Shown here: piece after piece, positions 55,456 through 64,000 of the stretch
How the letters are laid out: every line of letters begins with the position of its first letter
How positions within the stretch are numbered: the first letter of the stretch is position 1
DNA from: CAYPHJ01 sp964410485
GTDB lineage: Bacteria; Desulfobacterota; Binatia; UBA9968
Reading direction: 5' to 3'
DNA: 64,000 nt
NCBI GenBank assembly: GCA_964410485.1
Contig: CAYPHJ010000009.1
Coordinates: 4,279 to 68,278, forward strand
Program-made: the position numbers and the translations under genes
Notes under the pieces: generated by a model
What the model saw: the letters and a program-made list of their open reading frames with translations, nothing else
What the model was told of the DNA's origin: nothing
Databases searched by the model: none

Positions 55456-55742
55456 AACTCCTTCATATCAGCTTTCGGTTCGAATACCTCGAGATGATCG
55501 AGCGCATTCTCGATCGGCACGAGCTCACGGATTTTGTCCGCTACCCTATGATCCATGGGCGGGACTCTGACGGAAAGCACTACGGCAGCCAGGTATTCCC
55601 GGGAAACATGATCGTCGTGCAGGCGCAAGTGCCGCCGGAAAGAATCGATGCTCTGCTCGGCGATTTACAGATCTTTCGAGAAGAAAAACCGGCGCACCGC
55701 CATCTGCAGGCCCTGGTCCTACCGGTTGAACAGCGGTTATAA
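55452..55742 (+). CDS. PG0541-like small transporter-associated protein
   Basis: This 96-residue protein resembles the PG0541 'transporter-associated' family, a ferredoxin-like/PII-like fold often encoded next to RND pumps. Visible features are LLHISFRFEYLEMIERILDR and MIVVQAQVPPERIDALLGDL, a beta-alpha-beta-beta-alpha pattern. It starts in the ATGA overlap with the pump gene and is probably translated with it. Its function is unknown but it may regulate or assemble the pump. Confidence 0.8.
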   Translation: MKLLHISFRFEYLEMIERILDRHELTDFVRYPMIHGRDSDGKHYGSQVFPGNMIVVQAQVPPERIDALLGDLQIFREEKPAHRHLQALVLPVEQRL

Positions 55743-55830
55743 GGGCTAGCGGTTATCACAGGCTGGGCAAATTTTCTGCCTTACTCCCACCTGCCAGACG
55801 GCCATCACTCAGCACGACTTATTATCGTGT

Positions 55831-55932
55831 GTCATTCTGAGCTGCGCACGGCGGCGAAGAATCTGCTTTCGCTTTTCTGCTCGAACGAATGGAAAAAGGG
55901 CAAAGCAGATGCTTCACTTCGTTCAGCATGAC
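55831..55932. repeat. REP/MITE-like inverted repeat, copy 2
   Basis: GTCATTCTGA (55831-55840) and TCAGCATGAC (55923-55932) form the inverted ends. GAAGAATCTGCTTTC and CAAAGCAGATGCTTC form the inner arms, matching the element at 2642-2734. It lies in the 263-base gap between convergent transcription units, which shows no gene otherwise. Confidence 0.75.
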
Positions 55933-56005
55933 ACAACCGCAGCCTCCAAGGCCCTGAAGAAATTTATTTTTTTTGCGCTCTTTGCGGCTTCGCGCGAGAT
56001 CTTCT

Positions 56006-57076
56006 TTATCGCGGCGGCAGCGGGTCTCCGCCGGCGATCTTTTGATACAGCTGGACCACCTCCGGATCTCGTGGCAGTTCTTTGATCGCCTGTTCCAATT
56101 CTTCGCCGCCGAGTGGGTTAGGATCGTCGCCCATTAGTTTTCTGTAGTACGCCGGAAATTCCGGATCGGCGAACGATTTGCGCATGGCTTCTCGGATGAT
56201 CTGGACGGCCTCCTTGGGCGTGCCCGGAGAGAATATGTATGGCCAGCGGGGATATTGGAAGCTCCGGAACATGTCAAGCAGTTTTCGCTCAGTCTCTGAT
56301 TTGGCGAAGCTTCCAAGCTCGGGCACCTTGGCAAACAATGGGTGGTGGCGCCCCCTAGGCACCGTAAGAGTCGCATGAAAATGGACCTGTTTCTTTGCAA
56401 TCCACTCGGGCTGCTCTATGACAAACCGGGCTGCCCCCGTGAAATGAGCATCCAACTCGCCGCCCATGAGAGCTACGTAAATTTCCGGACCCGTGAAACC
56501 GGTCACGAATCGCGGTGCTTTGAGACCAAGCAAATAGGCTCCCATTCGCGCCGTCACATAAACCGGATGGCCGACCGCATGGGCACCCAACCTGATGCCG
56601 TTTGCAGCGCGTAATTTTTCGACTGTATCCAAGCCCAGTTCACCCCTAGTATAAAAAATGTACGGGTCCCCGGTATCTGTGGATCCAAGGTAAATAAACT
56701 TATCCAGGTCATAGGCTGTGCCGGGGAGGCCTAAGATCGGCCCTACGACCAGTCCCGCACCGATTGATCCTATGGTCAATCCATCCGGCCGCGTACCCTT
56801 ATAAATGACGTTTGCGGCTTTCCTTCCCGCGGCACCCGGTATGAACTCAACGATCAAAGTCGGATTTCCCGGAATGTACTTTTCTAAAAACCGCACCAGT
56901 GCTCTGGTCTGGAACTCGCCGGAGCCGCCGGGACCGCCACCGCGAACTATTCTGATTGTCTTCCCTTTGTAGAAATCCGCCTGGGAGAATGCGTCACCCG
57001 CTGGCCAAAAAACCAGCAGCCCAAGCACAGCCGCATAGATGAACCCGTCAAAGGCCAACCTGCTAAGTGTTTTCAT
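56006..57076 (-). CDS. TctC/Bug-like solute-binding protein (orphan, second)
   Basis: This 356-residue periplasmic binding protein has a signal peptide (about 1-31, ending near GDAFSQ). Its FYKGKTIRIVRGGGPGG, PDGLTIGSIGAGLV and DPLPPR ending match the protein at 43099 closely, so the two are paralogs. GGGAGGTACCC precedes ATG 57076. A complete TctCBA set lies 2.5 kb away on the other strand, but a link is unproven. The ligand is unknown. Confidence 0.88.
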   Translation of the reverse strand: MKTLSRLAFDGFIYAAVLGLLVFWPAGDAFSQADFYKGKTIRIVRGGGPGGSGEFQTRALVRFLEKYIPGNPTLIVEFIPGAAGRKAANVIYKGTRPDGLTIGSIGAGLVVGPILGLPGTAYDLDKFIYLGSTDTGDPYIFYTRGELGLDTVEKLRAANGIRLGAHAVGHPVYVTARMGAYLLGLKAPRFVTGFTGPEIYVALMGGELDAHFTGAARFVIEQPEWIAKKQVHFHATLTVPRGRHHPLFAKVPELGSFAKSETERKLLDMFRSFQYPRWPYIFSPGTPKEAVQIIREAMRKSFADPEFPAYYRKLMGDDPNPLGGEELEQAIKELPRDPEVVQLYQKIAGGDPLPPR

Positions 57077-57135
57077 GGGTACCTCCCGGACAGAGTGATA
57101 GCCGCCTCTCTTTTATCATGTGCGCTGCGCCAGGC

Positions 57136-57168
57136 AAGTCACGGCTCTTTAAGTCACGGCTCTTTAAG
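57136..57168. repeat. 15-base tandem duplication at the 3' end of the cNMP-binding gene
   Basis: AAGTCACGGCTCTTT occurs twice head to tail (57136-57150 and 57151-57165), followed by AAG. The second copy contains the last codons and stop of the minus-strand gene ending at 57154, so the stop region has been duplicated. Confidence 0.8.
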
Positions 57169-57795
57169 CTTCGCGGTGCCCGCCCGTGCGCTAACATAAT
57201 CCTGCCGCAACCGTTGGATGATCAACCTGACCAAATGTAGGCTGAACGCGGGGTTTTGGTAGTAGAGTCGTATGACCTTGTCATCATCCATTACACCAAG
57301 CTCGACATCGGTTTCGCATACCGCCGTATCCATTCGATCGCCAGTGGGCGAGAAAATGCCGATTTCGCCAATCAAGGCGCCAGGACCAACTGTTTTCTCG
57401 AGTTCGACGAGACGGATTGATCCTGCCAGCACCAGATACATTTGCCTGGCGGGATCGCCCTTACGAAAGAGCACAGCACCGGTTTTGAACTTCTGTCGAA
57501 TCAGGAACGGCATCAACCACTCCATCGAGAGATCGTTGCGAGCCGTTTGGCGGACTTGTTCGATGAGCCTTCTAATCTGCAGTAGCCGAATGTAATTCAA
57601 TGGCAGTAAAATAGAGTGCAGGATAAAGATCGGATACAACTGCGCTCCGAGGGCGTAAGTCATGAATGCGACGTTGCTCGACATGGCCACAATTCTGAGC
57701 GGGACCATCGTCTTCATGTAAAAGGTGATAAACACCAGGAGTGCCGCGGTGTATCCAGCCAGTTCCACCCAGGTCAAGCTACTGAGCAGCGTCAT
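57154..57795 (-). CDS. Membrane protein with a cyclic-nucleotide-binding domain
   Basis: This 213-residue protein has about three membrane helices (roughly 8-75) followed by a cNMP-binding domain (about 95-195; ALIGEIGIFSPTGDRMDTAV forms the phosphate-binding cassette). No DNA-binding or channel module is seen. It could sense cAMP at the membrane; the cyclase at 12026 could supply it, which is inference only. The canonical phosphate-binding Arg is represented by Arg or Asp near TGDRMD, so binding is likely but not certain. It is divergent from the amidohydrolase gene. Confidence 0.82.
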   Translation of the reverse strand: MTLLSSLTWVELAGYTAALLVFITFYMKTMVPLRIVAMSSNVAFMTYALGAQLYPIFILHSILLPLNYIRLLQIRRLIEQVRQTARNDLSMEWLMPFLIRQKFKTGAVLFRKGDPARQMYLVLAGSIRLVELEKTVGPGALIGEIGIFSPTGDRMDTAVCETDVELGVMDDDKVIRLYYQNPAFSLHLVRLIIQRLRQDYVSARAGTAKLKEP

Positions 57796-58004
57796 GAGTC
57801 ACGCTCCAGACGGACCGCACACTACTCAATTAGAAAGCGCTATGTCAAATTTCGTTTTTCTCTCGCATTAATGATCGTTCGCCGTTTGCGGGTCAGCGAT
57901 TGCTCGTTGCCGTTCCAGGGTGGGCCATGATAAGGACTTTTTATTTACCGCGATATCGAAGCGGTAAGATCGCGGGGCTTCCCCTTCTCCTGTTTGGAGG
58001 TTTC

Positions 58005-59312
58005 ATGGGATCTCATCGCCAAAAGAAAGTAGTCATCACGAACGGGACGTTAATAGATGGCAACGGAAAAACTCCGGTTCGTAACGATGCCATTGTCATT
58101 GAGGGCAATCGCATCAAAAGCACCGGGCGGTTGCCGGCGGATATAAGGCTCAATGACAAAGACAGCATGGAAATTATCGATGCCGTGGGACAGTGGATCT
58201 TGCCCGGGCTCATCGATGCGCACACGCACCTCTCATACGGCAATCCTAAAGTCCCCGGTGAAGCCCGCGGCAAGGGAACAACGAGGCCGGAATTCAACAC
58301 GTTACGGGCAGCAGGGAACGCGCAGAACGTGCTGCGCTCGGGCGTGACCAGCATCTCAGTGCCGGGCGGGACTTGGTTCACGGACGTCGCCGTTCGAGAT
58401 GCCATAAAGTTAGGGTTGATTGAAGGCCCGCGCGTCTACTGCGCCAGTCGCATGATTATTACTTACGGCTCGATTGAGGATGAGGAACCCTCCTGGGTTG
58501 GCACCCCGGACCACTCGATTGGCATTCTCGCCAATGGCGTCGCCGAGATGGTCACTGAAGTGAGACGCCAATGCAAACATGGCGTTGATTTCATCAAGAT
58601 GGCCGATAGTCGCTCCGGTGACATCCAGACGATTGCCAAAGAAGAGATCGCGGCAGTAGTCGCTGAAGCGCACCGGCGCAACGCGCACGTTGCGATTCAC
58701 TCGCGCGGCGCTGCCTCGACGCGCGCCGCGGCCGAAGCGGGTGTTGACTGGATTATGCACACCGACTTGGCGACCGAGGCTGACCTGGAAGTTGTCGCGC
58801 GGGCGGGGACGCGGATTGTCCCCACGGTGACTTTCGTCGAGAGGGTATTGCAGTTCGGTCGGGAGGTTGGTCAGGAGCAGATTCAGATCAGTCTTGAGCG
58901 AATGAAAAGAAATATGGAAGGTCTTGTGAATGTTCTCGAGCGATCGCGCGCATTCGGGATCAAAGTCATGTGTGGCACCGACACCGGCAACTACTCCTGG
59001 ATGCCCTACGGCGAGATGCACGCCAAAGAAGCGGAAATCTTAGTTCGCTACGGCGGCTATTCGCCTCTTGAGGCGATTTCGGCTTGCACTCGGGATAACG
59101 CCTTTGCAGTGGGATTGGAAAACCAAGTCGGAGTGCTTGAAGCCGGCAAGCTCGCGGACATTACGATTTGGAAAAAGGACCCGGTGGCGGATATACGTGT
59201 GCTGCAGAACCCATCTAACCTTGCGATGGTCATCAAAGACGGCAGGAAAGTGAATCTGGACGAAAACGGCTCAGAAGCGGCCTTGCTCAAGTTCCAGGCC
59301 GCAGTTGCGTAG
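58005..59312 (+). CDS. Amidohydrolase-superfamily metal-dependent hydrolase
   Basis: This 435-residue TIM-barrel hydrolase is of the imidazolonepropionase/Xaa-Pro-dipeptidase-like type. Metal ligands are DAHTHLSYG (His-x-His), Lys in HGVDFIKMADS (possible carboxylated Lys), His in HVAIHSRGAAS, His in DWIMHTDLA and Asp in MCGTDTGNYS. The C-terminal LEAGKLADITIWKKDP is typical of the superfamily. The substrate is unknown. ATG 58005 is chosen because TGGAGG precedes it; an upstream in-frame TTG would add 35 unlikely residues. TctC follows 150 bases later, so a shared substrate is possible. Confidence 0.88.
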   Translation: MGSHRQKKVVITNGTLIDGNGKTPVRNDAIVIEGNRIKSTGRLPADIRLNDKDSMEIIDAVGQWILPGLIDAHTHLSYGNPKVPGEARGKGTTRPEFNTLRAAGNAQNVLRSGVTSISVPGGTWFTDVAVRDAIKLGLIEGPRVYCASRMIITYGSIEDEEPSWVGTPDHSIGILANGVAEMVTEVRRQCKHGVDFIKMADSRSGDIQTIAKEEIAAVVAEAHRRNAHVAIHSRGAASTRAAAEAGVDWIMHTDLATEADLEVVARAGTRIVPTVTFVERVLQFGREVGQEQIQISLERMKRNMEGLVNVLERSRAFGIKVMCGTDTGNYSWMPYGEMHAKEAEILVRYGGYSPLEAISACTRDNAFAVGLENQVGVLEAGKLADITIWKKDPVADIRVLQNPSNLAMVIKDGRKVNLDENGSEAALLKFQAAVA

Positions 59313-59373
59313 GGACGCACCGCGCGCCGTCGGTGCATGACGACCACCATAGAAGCACTTCCTTCTGCTACGC

Positions 59374-59401
59374 TTGACATGATCAGTAAAAAGGGGATAA
59401 C
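59374..59401 (+). promoter_or_regulatory. Possible promoter of the tct genes
   Basis: TTGACA (59374-59379) is followed after 16 bases by GATAAC (59396-59401). It lies 60 bases before the TctC ATG. The -35 matches consensus but the -10 is only moderate. Confidence 0.4.
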
Positions 59402-59461
59402 CCGGGAGGTGGCTAGCGAAAGGGATGATGTGACAGGGGTCATTATACCAAGGGGAACCCT

Positions 59462-60436
59462 ATGAAGGTCTCTAGTCGAGAGTTCATGTCGTATTGCTGC
59501 CTTGCCTTGTTGTCGCTGATGCTGGCCGGGACCGCTTCAGCGCAGACTTATCCGGGCCAGAGGATCACGATGGTGGTCGGCTTCGCGGCCGGCGGCTTCG
59601 CCGACACCGTGGCGCGGCTTATCGGCAACAATCTCAGCGAACGCCTGGGTCAACCGGTGACCGTTGAGAACCGGCCGGGAGCCGCAGCGAACGTCGCCGC
59701 CAGAGCCGTCGCCAATGCCGATCCCGACGGGTACACGATCCTGGTCACCACCACGGCGATCGCGATCAACGCGACCCTTTACAAGAAGCTTGAGTACTCG
59801 ATCGAGCAACTCGTTGCGGTTGCCGTTCCGGTTTGGGCGCCGGAGGCGCTCGGAATACATCCAAGCAACCCGTCGCGGAGCCTCAAGGAATTCCTCAATT
59901 GGGCAAAGGGCAGGAAAATTAACTTTGCGACAGCCGGAGTCGGCACCGGTTCGCACCTGGCCATCGAGTTCTTTTTCAAGAAGCACGCCAATCTCAATGC
60001 CGTGCATGTTCCCTTCCGTGGCGGCGCGCCGGCGATTCAGGCGGCGCTAGGAAATCAGGTCAATTCAATTGCCGCCACCCTGCCGGCGGTCTCCGCGCAT
60101 ATGAAGGAGGGAGCTCTGGTGTGCCTGGGGGTTGCGAGTGCCGAGCGGGCAGCTGCACTGCCCGATTGTCCCACCTTCGCCCAGGGGGGCTTCGCCCGCT
60201 TTGAGGCTGCGTCCTGGGTCGGGTTCTTCGTGCCTGCGAAAACGGATCGAGCTATCGTCGACAAGCTAAATGGCGCCGTCAATGCTGCTTTGGATGACCG
60301 GGAGGTACTGGAGAGACTGCTTAAATTGGGCAACACGCCAGCCAAGCGCTCCGCCTCCGAGACTGCCCGTTTCGTGAAATCGGAAACGGCTAAATGGAGC
60401 GAGATGGTGACCACGCTCGGCATCTCGGTCGATTGA
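59462..60436 (+). CDS. tctC: TctC-family solute-binding protein of a TTT transporter
   Basis: This 324-residue periplasmic binding subunit has a signal peptide (about 1-27, AGTASAQT). Its RITMVVGFAAGGFADTVARL, VENRPGAAANVAARAVANAD and PFRGGAPAIQAALGNQVN are classical Bug/TctC motifs. It is closer to the canonical Bug family than the other three copies in this window. AGGGGAA precedes ATG 59462. TctB and TctA follow, so this set is a complete tripartite transporter for an organic acid. Confidence 0.93.
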   Translation: MKVSSREFMSYCCLALLSLMLAGTASAQTYPGQRITMVVGFAAGGFADTVARLIGNNLSERLGQPVTVENRPGAAANVAARAVANADPDGYTILVTTTAIAINATLYKKLEYSIEQLVAVAVPVWAPEALGIHPSNPSRSLKEFLNWAKGRKINFATAGVGTGSHLAIEFFFKKHANLNAVHVPFRGGAPAIQAALGNQVNSIAATLPAVSAHMKEGALVCLGVASAERAAALPDCPTFAQGGFARFEAASWVGFFVPAKTDRAIVDKLNGAVNAALDDREVLERLLKLGNTPAKRSASETARFVKSETAKWSEMVTTLGISVD

Positions 60437-60608
60437 CAGATACACGAGATCTAAATCGCCGTACCTGACCCATCCCTCCGGTGAAGACGGCCTCCGGGAG
60501 TTCCAATCCGCTTGCGCGCATATCTATTTGACCTGACGGCCGCTTCGGTAGTTCAGAGGGTCTTGCCTTTGCGTCTGCCTTCGCAATGACGCTGTCACGC
60601 GAGTCGTT

Positions 60609-61058
60609 ATGAGATACCCGCGCTCGAGCCTGCTGGAGATTGCCGGCGCCATCTGTGTCATGGCCATTGGCGGCTTGGCAATCTGGGAAGCCAGCAACTA
60701 TCCGGTTGGCGAACTCACGCATATGGGTCCAGGATACTTCCCGATCATTCTCGGGGTGGTGATGATCGGCATCGGACTCCTCTTGCTTGTCCAGGCACGA
60801 GCCGAGACGAGTAGCGCTGTGATTCTGCGGGTCCGCGGCGCGGCGACGATCTTCGGCAGCATCGCCACCTTCGCGTTTCTGGTTAACCGGGTTGGTGTTG
60901 TGCCTGCGACAATCGCGCTCGTAGTGATCTCGTCTCTGGCCAGCAAGCCGTTTCGACCGCTGGTTACCATCCTCCTGGCCGTAGGTCTGGCCGGTCTTGC
61001 TGTGGCCCTGTTCATTCACGGCCTCGCTTTACCGTTGCGAGCGTTTCTTTGGAGATGA
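60609..61058 (+). CDS. tctB: TctB-family small membrane subunit
   Basis: This 149-residue protein has four predicted membrane helices, of the TctB family that accompanies TctA. It begins with a hydrophobic helix at about 9-25 and carries the GPGYFPIILGVVMIGIGLLL segment typical of the family. Its stop lies one base before the tctA start. A gap of 172 bases separates it from tctC, with no gene seen. Confidence 0.9.
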   Translation: MRYPRSSLLEIAGAICVMAIGGLAIWEASNYPVGELTHMGPGYFPIILGVVMIGIGLLLLVQARAETSSAVILRVRGAATIFGSIATFAFLVNRVGVVPATIALVVISSLASKPFRPLVTILLAVGLAGLAVALFIHGLALPLRAFLWR

Positions 61059-61059
61059 G

Positions 61060-62574
61060 ATGAATCTTGTCTCGAACCTGCTAGTCGGTTTTGAGATCGC
61101 GCTGTCATTCGAGAACCTCCTATTCTGTTTCATCGGGGTCACGTACGGGACGTTAGTTGGGATTCTACCCGGCATCGGGGCACTGGCGGCGATCTCTATG
61201 CTGATGCCCATGACCTTTTATGTGACACCGACAGCCGCGCTGGTGATGTTGGCGGGCATCTACTACGGCGTACTGTACGGCGGCTCCACAGCCTCGATCC
61301 TGCTCAATCTTCCGGGTACTTCCGCATCCGCCGTAACCTGTTTGGACGGTTATCCCATGAGCCAGCAGGGCCGCGGCGGGGTTGCTTTGTTCATCACAAC
61401 GGTCGCTTCATTTTTCGGCGGCTGCTTCTCTATCGTCCTTATGATCGGCTTCGCCCCAATGCTGGCCAGTATTGCCCTGAGGTTCGGACCGGCCGAATAT
61501 TTTTCCATGGTGGTGCTGGGCCTCATCGCCGCATCGACCATCTCCGTCGGATCACCCGCCAAGGGCATCGCCATGGTTGTTTTGGGCCTTCTGTTAGGCG
61601 TGGTCGGTTCCGATATCGAGACCGGGCGCTTGCGATTCACTTTCGGCCGGCTCGAGCTCGCCGACGGCGTCAGCTTCGTTGCCATCGCCATGGGTCTTTT
61701 CGGCGTCGCCGAAATCCTGAACAATCTCAACGGTAGCCAGCGAAGCAAATTCAATGCAGGGAGCTTCAAATGGCGCGCGCTGATGCCGACCCGGACCGAC
61801 TGGCGGCAGTCCTGGATGCCGATGGTTCGGGGCTCCGGGATCGGCGCGGCCTTGGGGATTCTACCTGGCACGGGCGCCTCGATCGCATCATTCGTTGCCT
61901 ATGCCGTCGAGAAAAAGGTGGCCCGCGATCCTTCCCGCTTTGGCCGTGGTGCGATCGAAGGAGTGACCGGGCCGGAAGCAGCTAACAACTCTGCGGCCCA
62001 GGCGGCGTTCATCCCAACCTTGAGCCTAGGCATTCCTGGTGATGCGGTCATGGCGTTGGTCCTGGGCGCGATGATGATTCACGGGATCGTGCCCGGGCCC
62101 CAGGTCGTCACCAGACATCCCGATCTTTTTTGGGGGCTGGTCGCGAGCTTCTGGATCGCCAACGTTCTTCTCGTGATATTGAATCTTCCGCTGATCGGCC
62201 TGTGGATAAGAATTTTACGAATTCCTTCTTATATACTCTATCCGTCGATGCTTTTTTTCATCTGTATCGGCGTCTATAGCATCAACAACAGCGCTTTCGA
62301 CATTTATCTAGTCTTGATATTCGGTATGCTCGGATACGGCATGGCGCTGCTGGGCTTTCCGCCAGCGCCACTTCTGCTCGGGATGGTGCTGAGCCCCATA
62401 CTGGAAGAGAATCTCCGGCGAGCGCTGCTAATCTCTCGCGGCAACCTGCTGACATTTGTCGAGCGGCCGATCAGCGCTGCTTTCCTGGGGGCGGCCTTGC
62501 TGGTGTTGCTCTTCAGTCTGCGCCCGATGTTCCGCCGGCGGCCGAATGCAGTGGCCGTTCCGGACAAAGAGTAA
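61060..62574 (+). CDS. tctA: TctA-family large permease subunit
   Basis: This 504-residue polytopic membrane protein has about 12 helices and moves the substrate delivered by TctC. Family marks are LVGILPGIGALAAISMLMPM, YGGSTASILLNLPGTSASAV, GTGASIASFVAYAVEKK and GPEAANNSAAQAAFIPTLSL. ATG 61060 follows GGAGATGA and lies one base after tctB. The likely substrates of the family are tricarboxylates and related acids; the specific one is unknown. Confidence 0.95.
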   Translation: MNLVSNLLVGFEIALSFENLLFCFIGVTYGTLVGILPGIGALAAISMLMPMTFYVTPTAALVMLAGIYYGVLYGGSTASILLNLPGTSASAVTCLDGYPMSQQGRGGVALFITTVASFFGGCFSIVLMIGFAPMLASIALRFGPAEYFSMVVLGLIAASTISVGSPAKGIAMVVLGLLLGVVGSDIETGRLRFTFGRLELADGVSFVAIAMGLFGVAEILNNLNGSQRSKFNAGSFKWRALMPTRTDWRQSWMPMVRGSGIGAALGILPGTGASIASFVAYAVEKKVARDPSRFGRGAIEGVTGPEAANNSAAQAAFIPTLSLGIPGDAVMALVLGAMMIHGIVPGPQVVTRHPDLFWGLVASFWIANVLLVILNLPLIGLWIRILRIPSYILYPSMLFFICIGVYSINNSAFDIYLVLIFGMLGYGMALLGFPPAPLLLGMVLSPILEENLRRALLISRGNLLTFVERPISAAFLGAALLVLLFSLRPMFRRRPNAVAVPDKE

Positions 62575-62733
62575 CGTTGCGTCCCCCCAAAACTTCAAGC
62601 CCAATAAGTCCTCTGTTGAAATCAGGGTTGATCCTCTCCCCGCAGTTCAAAAAACTGCATAGCACGCGCGGCTATCCCCGCGGCCAATTCGACGTGTTGT
62701 CGCGCCATGCATGCCCGCTCAACTCTTAACTCT

Positions 62734-62758
62734 CTTCGAACTTCGAACCTCGAACACC
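62734..62758. repeat. TTCGAAC iterated repeat
   Basis: CTTCGAACTTCGAACCTCG followed by AACACC forms three iterated units in the 253-base gap between tctA and the EamA gene. The rest of the gap shows no gene. Confidence 0.5.
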
Positions 62759-62827
62759 GGTCGGCGGTCGGTGGTCATTCTTGCCGGTTTGCGTCAGACC
62801 CTGAAGCGCTGATACCAGAGAAAGATT

Positions 62828-63715
62828 ATGACAGAGACGAGCCGCACTGAGCGAAGGAGCTTGCCGGCAGTGGTCCGTGGCGGCTTATGGATGTCCGGGG
62901 CGGCGGGTGCCTTTACGCTTATGACCGCGCTTATCCGCGAGACCGCGCCAGGGGTCCATCCGTTTGAGATCGCTTTTTTTCGTGCCCTGGTGAATCTCCT
63001 CTTGATGCTACCGTTTGCCTTTCGGGTGGGCGCCAGTGGACTCAAAACCAGCAATCACAGGGTGTTTGCGCTGCGGGGCGTGTGCGGCCTTGTTTTTTTG
63101 ATGACTTACTTCTCCGGCGCGGCCCTGATCCCGGTAGCCGAGTCGCAGGCATTGGTCTTTACGGCGCCGCTCTGGGGAGCCCTGTTGGCCGTGCTCTTGC
63201 TCGGTGAGCGGGTGTATCTGGCTCGCTCATTGGCTCTGATAGCAGGCTTTGCGGGGGTTCTCATCATACTGCGCCCCGGTATCGTGCAGGTTAGCCTTGG
63301 TGCTCTTCTCGTGCTGGCCGGTGCGGCGGCAGCGGCCGCAAGTAATACGATTGTCAAGTTCACTGCGCGCACGGATCACCCCGACGCCATCGTTTTTTAT
63401 CAGATGGTGTACGTTACTCCGATGATATTGGTTCCGGCGCTATTTGTTTGGACGTGGCCAACGTTTGAGCAGGTCCTGCTGATGTTCGGTGTGGGTTTTT
63501 TCGCCACGCTGAACCAACGATTTCTGTCACGCGCCTTTGCGGCGGCGGATGCGACTGCAGTTTTACCATTCGAGTTCTCGCGCCTTCCGTTCGGAGCAAT
63601 TATCGGGTTTTTTGCTTTTGGCGAGTTGCCCGACATCTGGGCCTGGGTCGGCGGCGCGGTGATCTTCAGTGCTTCTATATTCATGGTGCGCCGTGAAGCC
63701 CGCGGCGCACCATGA
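62828..63715 (+). CDS. EamA/DMT-family transporter
   Basis: This 295-residue protein has ten hydrophobic segments and two EamA repeats (about 15-145 and 155-290), the layout of drug/metabolite exporters. FEIAFFRALVNLLLMLPFAF and ALIPVAESQALVFTAPLWGA are the typical repeat-1 segments. The substrate is not known. ATG 62828 lacks a strong ribosome site. It is the last gene in the window. Confidence 0.9.
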   Translation: MTETSRTERRSLPAVVRGGLWMSGAAGAFTLMTALIRETAPGVHPFEIAFFRALVNLLLMLPFAFRVGASGLKTSNHRVFALRGVCGLVFLMTYFSGAALIPVAESQALVFTAPLWGALLAVLLLGERVYLARSLALIAGFAGVLIILRPGIVQVSLGALLVLAGAAAAAASNTIVKFTARTDHPDAIVFYQMVYVTPMILVPALFVWTWPTFEQVLLMFGVGFFATLNQRFLSRAFAAADATAVLPFEFSRLPFGAIIGFFAFGELPDIWAWVGGAVIFSASIFMVRREARGAP

Positions 63716-63813
63716 GAAGAAGTTTGCCGTACGATCGTAAGTGAGAGTTTTCGTAGGATTGCGCAAAAATTTCGAGGTTGTAAGACCTTGGCTCAAACGT
63801 AGTATGATTACAC

Positions 63814-63874
63814 CACGACGAAGCACACGAAGGTCACGAAGGATTGAAAAATATTTCTCTTCTTCTTCGTCGTG
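63814..63874. repeat. CACGAAG iterated repeat with inverted end
   Basis: CACGACGAAG, CACACGAAGG and TCACGAAGG iterate at 63814-63842, and CTTCGTCGTG at 63865-63874 is the exact inverted copy of the first unit. From here to the window end no gene is supported. Confidence 0.55.
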
Positions 63875-64000
63875 CTCTCCTATGAAAATTGGGGTGGAGA
63901 GGGAGTGAGGGACAGCGCCCCCAGAGCGGTCACCCGCGCATGCTCCGCAGGGCCGTACCCCCTCGATACGCGATCTCGGAAGATCACTACTCGGGGACAC

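Noticed and set aside
63563..64000. Minus-strand frame running to the right edge
   Set aside because: It overlaps the end of the EamA gene and reads through an iterated repeat. The translated sequence shows no domain.

Overview
This window comes from a Gram-negative bacterium of moderately high GC. Outer-membrane functions are present: an Mla/MCE lipid transporter with its lipoprotein, an LpxL-type acyltransferase, a SurA-type chaperone and an RND pump. Housekeeping genes are densely packed and often overlap by 4 bases. Catabolic islands carry many tricarboxylate-transporter (TctC/Bug) binding proteins, UbiD and CoA-ligase genes. This style suggests an uncultured soil or aquifer lineage, with Binatota, Tectomicrobia or other former Deltaproteobacteria as guesses. 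No rRNA, tRNA, CRISPR array, phage or transposase gene was recognised.

Layout. 0-5 kb: a gene tail, a PA0069-type radical SAM protein, a sarcosine-oxidase-like flavoenzyme, a VOC protein and an MFS carrier. 5-8.6 kb: a four-gene Mla-type lipid transport operon in which the STAS subunit is fused to the permease. 8.6-13.4 kb: a solitary molybdopterin oxidoreductase, then an unknown protein paired with a GAF/adenylate cyclase. 13.5-22 kb: a catabolic block on both strands (fumarate-reductase-like flavoprotein, TctC, acyl/aryl-CoA ligase, enoyl-CoA hydratase, UbiD decarboxylase, MFS carrier). 22-32.7 kb: DUF309, Mfd, a SurA-like PPIase, PdxA, phosphomannomutase and a compact UvrA. 32.8-38.2 kb: an Fe-S assembly operon with two cysteine desulfurases, an A-type carrier, SufB, an Rrf2 regulator and an uncharacterised protein, ended by a clear terminator. 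38.3-43 kb: acyltransferase, a GcvH-like protein without the lipoyl lysine, an exported PCMT, FtsB, enolase and endonuclease III. 43-50.9 kb: TctC, a CinA-like protein, PepF, ornithine-cyclodeaminase-like protein, Gnd, PspC and a small Cys-rich protein. 51-55.7 kb: an RND efflux operon with a PG0541-like third gene. 56-64 kb: another TctC, a membrane cNMP-binding protein, an amidohydrolase, a complete TctCBA transporter and an EamA exporter.

Most intergenic spaces hold repeats. Some are REP/MITE-like inverted repeats with GTCATTCTGA-type ends. Others are short degenerate iterations whose sequence differs from gap to gap. The observations most worth checking are the GcvH-like protein with Ser in place of the lipoyl Lys, the UvrA that appears to lack its insertion domain, the composition of the Fe-S operon, and the gap-associated repeats. 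I see nothing that clearly amounts to a wholly new defence or mobile system.
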